Assembly (NCBI GenBank): GCA_965369605.1
Contig: CBDURE010000122.1
Span: 1-10,357 of the forward strand
DNA length: 10,357 bases
Reading direction: 5' to 3'
Source: JAGGVT01 sp965369605
Lineage (GTDB): Bacteria; JAJVIF01; JAGGVT01
In this document: positions 7,378 through 10,357 of the stretch, in pieces
Layout: the number at the start of each line of letters is the position of its first letter
Numbering within the stretch: the stretch's first letter is position 1
Notes under the pieces: generated by a model
Told to the model about the DNA's origin: nothing
Database searches by the model: none
Seen by the model: the letters and a program-made list of their open reading frames with translations, nothing else
Translations under genes and position numbers: made by a program

Positions 7378-8289
7378 CTATTTCTTTTTACGTGACTTTT
7401 TCTTTGGGCGCCATATTCCGATTTTCAGCATTTGGCCGATATTCGCGTCCTTGTTTATCACGGGTTTGATAATTGGCGTTCGTGATGATATCAGATTTAC
7501 GACACCGGGACCATGTCCGGCGAATTGTGAATCTCCATGCAGGACAACACCGATGGAAATCGAACCTTTCAGATAACTTCTGCCGCAGATGCCATGATGA
7601 TCTTGAATTGCTACCAGGTCGCCAAGGCGGATTTTATCCAGTCCCAGTTTTTTGAAATCAGCAGGGTCGTGTGTCTGGATGTCATAATCTCCGAGCATTG
7701 GCGAAAGTTTGCCTATTCCGCTTCCCATAAGATGCCCCGGAATTATTCTCGTGATGGGAACCGAAATGCTGCCATCCTTGTTTTCCTTTATTTTCCATTT
7801 CTTTAGCAGGACTGGTGAAAGGTTAAATACAGCTATGTCGGGATAATCGCTAAACTCCATTCCCTGCCCATACGCTTTGATAAGAAACTTGTCATCCATG
7901 TTCAGTTTTTCCAAAACATCCTGAGCGAAATCAAGGATAACATGCTCGGCACCGCCATGCTTTCCGGTTACAGTTCCAACCGCACCCTTGGCATCGCCAT
8001 TTACAACTATCGCGTCGTTTCCAATGCATGCAAAAGCATTGTATCCGGCATTTTTCAATCCTGTCGGGTTATCCTGATCGAGAATCGATGTTACTCCCGG
8101 TTCGATGTGATCCGCTGCCCATCCGCATGCCAGGTCGCCCACTTTTACGTTATAAGTGATTGCTCCCGTACGGGGCGTGAATCGCGGAACGCCATCAGCG
8201 CCGGTGATAAAGGGGCTTCCAAATTTCTGATGTGAAACCGTTCCCTGCACGGACATCATAACCAGCTTGTTTTCATTTGTTTTTATCAT
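7378..8289 (-). CDS. DUF4438-type conserved protein
   Basis: The protein has 303 residues from ATG 8289, which has GGGAGA 8 bases upstream. An in-frame ATG at 8397 would add 36 residues, but the extension overlaps an inverted-repeat element and a good promoter, so I reject it. The sequence is glycine-rich with no signal peptide or membrane segment, so it is probably cytosolic. Motifs resembling the DUF4438 family include GDLACGWAADHIEPGV (from G51), VTGKHGG, PGHLMGSG, RLGDLVAIQDHHG (D230-H-H-G233) and the following CGRSY-LKGSISIGVV-LHGDS, then AGHGPG (A257-G262). The repeated His/Asp/Gly positions could bind a metal or ligand, but no activity is established to my knowledge. The last ten residues are strongly basic (KKKSRKKK). 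It has its own promoter and is likely monocistronic. Confidence 0.88.
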   Translation of the reverse strand: MIKTNENKLVMMSVQGTVSHQKFGSPFITGADGVPRFTPRTGAITYNVKVGDLACGWAADHIEPGVTSILDQDNPTGLKNAGYNAFACIGNDAIVVNGDAKGAVGTVTGKHGGAEHVILDFAQDVLEKLNMDDKFLIKAYGQGMEFSDYPDIAVFNLSPVLLKKWKIKENKDGSISVPITRIIPGHLMGSGIGKLSPMLGDYDIQTHDPADFKKLGLDKIRLGDLVAIQDHHGICGRSYLKGSISIGVVLHGDSQFAGHGPGVVNLISSRTPIIKPVINKDANIGQMLKIGIWRPKKKSRKKK

Positions 8290-8327
8290 TCCTATTGTCT
8301 CCCTGGAAAACTGATGAGATGAATTTG

Positions 8328-8356
8328 ATTGTACGCCATTTAAAAAATTAGGACAA
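8328..8356 (-). promoter_or_regulatory. Sigma-70-like promoter of the DUF4438-type gene
   Basis: On the minus strand TTGTCC (8351-8356) and TACAAT (8328-8333) are separated by exactly 17 bases. Transcription would start near 8321, giving a leader of about 32 nt to ATG 8289. Its position just inside the inverted-repeat element suggests the element inserted upstream without disrupting it. Confidence 0.6.
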
Positions 8357-8376
8357 CCCAAATGTGTTCGCGCTTC

Positions 8377-8492
8377 GTAAAAAAGGGGACAGTCCACAAT
8401 AAGTTTTCAGTATGGCGATTTCGATAAACATTGTTTTTAATCCCAGTATTTATCGTATTTATAAACCTGGTTGGGACAGTCCCCTTTTTTAC
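8377..8492. mobile_element. 116-bp inverted-repeat element with GGGGACAGTCC-type ends
   Basis: The 19-base arms 8377-8395 and 8474-8492 are inverted copies with one mismatch at the centre of the small palindrome GGAC-A-GTCC. Each reads GTAAAAAAGGGGAC inward from its outer end. Between them is an AT-rich stretch with a second inverted pair, CGATAAA and TTTATCG. There is no coding capacity. The arrangement resembles paired REP-like elements (BIMEs) or a short MITE. It lies between the DUF4438-type and DUF6125-like genes, right after the stop codon of the latter, so its hairpin could protect or terminate that transcript. Confidence 0.6.
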
Positions 8493-8497
8493 TTAAG

Positions 8498-9058
8498 CTA
8501 ATCCTCCAATGTAAATTCCCACTGGCAATAGCCATCATCAGGCAATGGGTCAGGAGGACAGTAGCAGCATTTCGTTTTTAATTTCGGATTTACCGTACTT
8601 GCAAAATTGCTGTATTCCCATATACCCACTGATTTGCACGGAAAGGGATCAAGGTTTCTGCGTTTTCGCGCTGATTGCACACGGCAGTCTGTCATGGTCA
8701 TGCGCAATTTGTTCCCTGTACGCTCGATTTTCATTACGTTGATATTGGCATACATTCGATGCCTTAATGCGATTGCCAGTTCCTCAATGCCGCCTGTGCC
8801 CGGTTCAACACCGATGCGCCTGAGAATTCTTTTCGCTTCAAGTTTGGTGAATATTTTCCAGGCATCAGTATCCGCTTTGATTGCGTCATCCATGCCGTGA
8901 TCTTTTTCGACAGCCTGAAACCATAAGCCATCATGTGCAAGCCAGAGTTTGGATGAGTCGATTACAGCCTCGCGCAATTGATTTTCGGTCATGTCATCGA
9001 TTGCGGAATGTGCAGGGAGTTCAGTCCAGTTATCCTGTGATTTATTTTGTTCTGTCAT
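8498..9058 (-). CDS. Conserved hypothetical protein, DUF6125-like
   Basis: The protein has 186 residues from ATG 9058; a GAGGT lies 11 bases upstream, rather far, but no closer in-frame start exists before the upstream stop codon. There is no signal peptide or membrane segment. The first half is helical and contains the striking WLAHDGLWFQAVEKDHGMDDA (about 39-59), a pattern I associate with DUF6125 or 'cytosolic protein' annotations. The C-terminal half holds conserved-looking cysteines C125 (TDCRVQSARKR), C141 (FPCKSVGI), C164, C165, C167 (CPPDP) and C178 (CQWEF), enough for a metal or redox site. The WxxHD segment and these cysteines recall L-2-amino-thiazoline-4-carboxylate hydrolase-like proteins, but that link is weak. 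Function unknown; the family name is from memory. Confidence 0.82.
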   Translation of the reverse strand: MTEQNKSQDNWTELPAHSAIDDMTENQLREAVIDSSKLWLAHDGLWFQAVEKDHGMDDAIKADTDAWKIFTKLEAKRILRRIGVEPGTGGIEELAIALRHRMYANINVMKIERTGNKLRMTMTDCRVQSARKRRNLDPFPCKSVGIWEYSNFASTVNPKLKTKCCYCPPDPLPDDGYCQWEFTLED

Positions 9059-9122
9059 TGTATGCGTTTACCTCGTTTTCAGTGTAATAGCAGATTTGGC
9101 GACTGACACCATTAAATTGTTG

Positions 9123-9313
9123 TTATATCTTATCCCCCCCCTTAATCCCCCCGCGAGCGGGGGGAAATATTTTTGCATTTGCATACGATATACACGGTCT
9201 ATACACTTGCGAAGGGAAAAGACAACATTCTCCCTCCCCGCTCGCGGGGAGGGCTGGGGTGGGGGTTTCTTGTTCCGCTGACTTTTCCCGACATTCTCGA
9301 AATCGGGAATGAC
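9123..9313. repeat. Intergenic GC-palindrome repeat, copy 3 (right inverted end only)
   Basis: From TTATATCT to TTTCTTGTT this copy aligns almost base for base with copy 1, including both GC palindromes and the filler containing TATACACTTGCGAAGGG. It keeps a right end like copy 1 (CCCGACA...CGGGAATGAC), and similarity continues a little past it, but the left GTCATTCCCGCG end is missing. It is probably a decayed or one-ended copy. Confidence 0.7.
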
Positions 9314-9364
9314 GGGTTAATTGACGAATAATGATTTCAGTGACCAATTTTGATTTTTCCTTAA

Positions 9365-9398
9365 TTAAAAAACTGCCCACTCAAGGACAGTATTTTTT
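9365..9398 (-). terminator. Rho-independent terminator of tRNA-Leu, structurally bidirectional
   Basis: Reading the minus strand just after the tRNA CCA, ACTGTCC (9385-9391) pairs with GGGCAGT (9372-9378) with one G-U pair and a 6-base loop, followed by a run of T. An A run before the stem pairs with the T run, so the structure has a T tract on both strands. Confidence 0.75.
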
Positions 9399-9403
9399 AA
9401 CAA

Positions 9404-9490
9404 TGGTGCGCGAGGAGGGACTTGAACCCTCATGAGGTTGCCCTCACCAGGCCCTCAACCTGGCGCGTCTACCAATTCCGCCACCCGCGC
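9404..9490 (-). tRNA. tRNA-Leu (anticodon GAG), CCA encoded
   Basis: This is a class II tRNA of 84 bases plus encoded CCA (9404-9406). The acceptor stem pairs GCGCGGG with CTCGCGC (one G-U), discriminator A. The D arm contains AATTGGTAGA. The anticodon stem CCAGG/CCTGG closes the 7-base loop TTGAGGG, so the anticodon is GAG and it reads CUC/CUU leucine codons. The long variable arm is GAGG-GCAA-CCTC, and the T arm is GAGGG-TTCAAGT-CCCTC. All features are canonical. It has its own promoter and terminator. Confidence 0.97.
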
Positions 9491-9519
9491 GAGTGGTTAA
9501 ACAGGTAATGCGAGAGAAC

Positions 9520-9548
9520 ATTTTAGACGTTAAGCATAGGATTGTAAA
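9520..9548 (-). promoter_or_regulatory. Promoter of tRNA-Leu
   Basis: On the minus strand TTTACA (9543-9548) and TAAAAT (9520-9525) are 17 bases apart, close to the sigma-70 consensus. The start would fall near 9513, about 22 bases before the mature tRNA 5' end, leaving a short leader for RNase P to remove. Confidence 0.65.
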
Positions 9549-9571
9549 GCGAAAACGCTATTTGATTTGCA

Positions 9572-10261
9572 CTACACGTATGGCGCCATATATAGATAGA
9601 TAAAAAAGAAACCGTAAATGAAATTCACCCATGTTATCCATCTTAAATCCCATTTTAAAGTTCCGACCATCTCAGGATCCCGACCCGCTTTTTTCAGCAA
9701 TATGGAATACTCCTCAGGATAGTCATAATTGAAGAATACGATTCCAAGCCTGCCAAGCGATGTTGACATCGTGTAAACAAACCCGAGAAGTAGCAGTATG
9801 ATTCCGAGTATTAGGAATGTAGAGGCTGACATACCCTCATCAAGAATGATGAATTTCCTGATTTCCACAATATGCCGCATGATAAGCAGCACTGCAACAA
9901 GAAAAATCGATGTGCTTAAAGTGTTAAGAATTATTTTTTTTAGTTTTGATGAGATAACAACCGGCCGGGCTGATTCAATCATAAGCCAGAAAGGGAGAAA
10001 GAGTACTATCGGAATTAGAAATACCATTGGAATCCGCATAAAAATATATGGCGCAAAAAGCAGAAGTACAAATGCGATAATTGCGAAGGTGGGATATATC
10101 ATGCGTTTACGTAAATTATCGAGGCAAAATGAACACTTTCCGGAGCCGGGTCCTTTGTGCAGTATGCAGAGATCAGTCCTCTGGCAGTTCGGACACGTGA
10201 ATGAATTCGCGGCTGTTAGTTCAACACCGCAAATATGGCAGTTCTTATCAACAATGTTCAT
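9572..10261 (-). CDS. Zinc-ribbon membrane protein of unknown function, about five TM segments
   Basis: I chose ATG 10261 (229 residues). An in-frame TTG at 10297 would add 12 residues but lies against a repeat and has no convincing ribosome site; the ATG's own site is weak too, so the start is uncertain. Residues 8-46 hold eight possible zinc ligands: C8-x2-C11, C23-x2-C26, C32-x2-H35 and C43-x2-C46. Their order suggests two zinc ions held in a cross-brace. About five hydrophobic segments follow at roughly 54-73, 75-93, 109-128, 143-165 and 207-226, with a soluble stretch at about 170-205 (NYDYPEEYSILLKKAGRDPEMVG). There is no signal peptide; the zinc domain is probably cytoplasmic. I do not recognise the family. 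Double zinc ribbons joined to membrane helices are common in bacteria, often of unknown role. Confidence 0.85.
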   Translation of the reverse strand: MNIVDKNCHICGVELTAANSFTCPNCQRTDLCILHKGPGSGKCSFCLDNLRKRMIYPTFAIIAFVLLLFAPYIFMRIPMVFLIPIVLFLPFWLMIESARPVVISSKLKKIILNTLSTSIFLVAVLLIMRHIVEIRKFIILDEGMSASTFLILGIILLLLGFVYTMSTSLGRLGIVFFNYDYPEEYSILLKKAGRDPEMVGTLKWDLRWITWVNFIYGFFFIYLYMAPYV

Positions 10262-10304
10262 GCATTTTATCTTACTTGAGAAAACACGGTATGACAAGCG
10301 TTAG

Positions 10305-10357
10305 CCCCCACCCCAGCCCTCCCCGCGAGCGGGGAGGGAGAGTGTTGTTTCTCCCCT
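10305..10357. repeat. Intergenic GC-palindrome repeat, copy 4, inverted and cut by the window edge
   Basis: It reads CCCCCACCCCAGCCCT, then the CCCCGCGAGCGGGG palindrome, then GGGAGAGTGTTGTTTCTCCCCT. This is the reverse complement of the right half of copies 1 and 3. It starts 44 bp upstream of the zinc-ribbon gene's ATG, so that gene's promoter must lie within or beyond the repeat. Confidence 0.7.

Larger units (their letters stand above)
9059..9403. other. Intergenic region with repeat copy 3, no gene
   Basis: This 345-bp gap between the DUF6125-like gene start and the tRNA 3' end holds repeat copy 3 and the tRNA terminator. No good promoter for the DUF6125-like gene is evident: TGCTATTAC in the minus-strand leader is only a weak extended -10. 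Open frames here give proline/glycine-rich peptides that are repeat translations. Confidence 0.65.

Noticed and set aside
9123..9380. Open frame giving a TPTPALPASGEG-type peptide, with similar frames at 4562-4768 and 8991-9281
   Set aside because: These translate the GC-palindrome repeat; the same peptide arises from two separate copies, which reflects DNA repetition, not a gene.
9549..9558. GCGAAAACGC hairpin as terminator of the zinc-ribbon gene
   Set aside because: The stem is 3-4 bp and there is no adequate T tract.
10262..10297. TTG start at 10297 for the zinc-ribbon protein
   Set aside because: It lies right beside the repeat with no convincing Shine-Dalgarno site; the ATG at 10261 is preferred, though only moderately.
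9798..10304. 168-codon open frame on the plus strand
   Set aside because: It is antisense to the zinc-ribbon membrane protein, whose CxxC motifs and hydrophobic segments show that the minus strand is coding.

Overview
The window is bacterial chromosomal DNA of moderate GC content, probably from a little-studied or uncultivated lineage. Bacterial features include Shine-Dalgarno sites, sigma-70-like promoters, Sec-type signal peptides and a tRNA gene with encoded CCA. I cannot place it to genus. No phage genes, CRISPR array, defence island or intact transposase gene is present. Seven protein genes and one tRNA gene are supported, and the gaps between several of them hold related GC-rich palindromic repeats.

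Layout. From 1 to 2575 (-) lies most of an exported two-domain M16 zinc peptidase, whose C-terminal end is cut by the window edge. It diverges from 2793-3209 (+), a stand-alone cobalamin-binding subunit of the methylmalonyl-CoA mutase type. That gene is followed, after a likely terminator or attenuator, by a class I/II PLP-dependent aminotransferase (3300-4478, +). A 434-bp convergent gap (4479-4912) holds a MITE-like element with perfect 26-bp terminal inverted repeats and a second small palindrome. Next comes an exported M1-type metallopeptidase (4913-7102, -), then a 275-bp gap with a second repeat copy carrying internal ~35-bp tandem units. A DUF4438-type protein (7378-8289, -) follows with its own good promoter, then a 116-bp inverted-repeat element, a small Cys-containing protein resembling DUF6125 (8498-9058, -), a third repeat copy, tRNA-Leu(GAG) (9404-9490, -) with its promoter and terminator, and a zinc-ribbon membrane protein (9572-10261, -). 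A fourth repeat copy in the opposite orientation runs off the right edge.

How the genes fit together. The two secreted peptidases could both degrade proteins or peptides outside the cytoplasm, and the aminotransferase and the B12-dependent mutase subunit both fit amino-acid and short acyl-CoA metabolism. A link to peptide use is therefore possible, but it is inference from function only. Except perhaps for the B12-subunit/aminotransferase pair, the genes look independently transcribed. The most distinctive material is the repeat family (four copies in 10 kb) together with two further inverted-repeat elements, and the uncharacterised zinc-binding membrane protein. I did not find a clear new multi-gene system.
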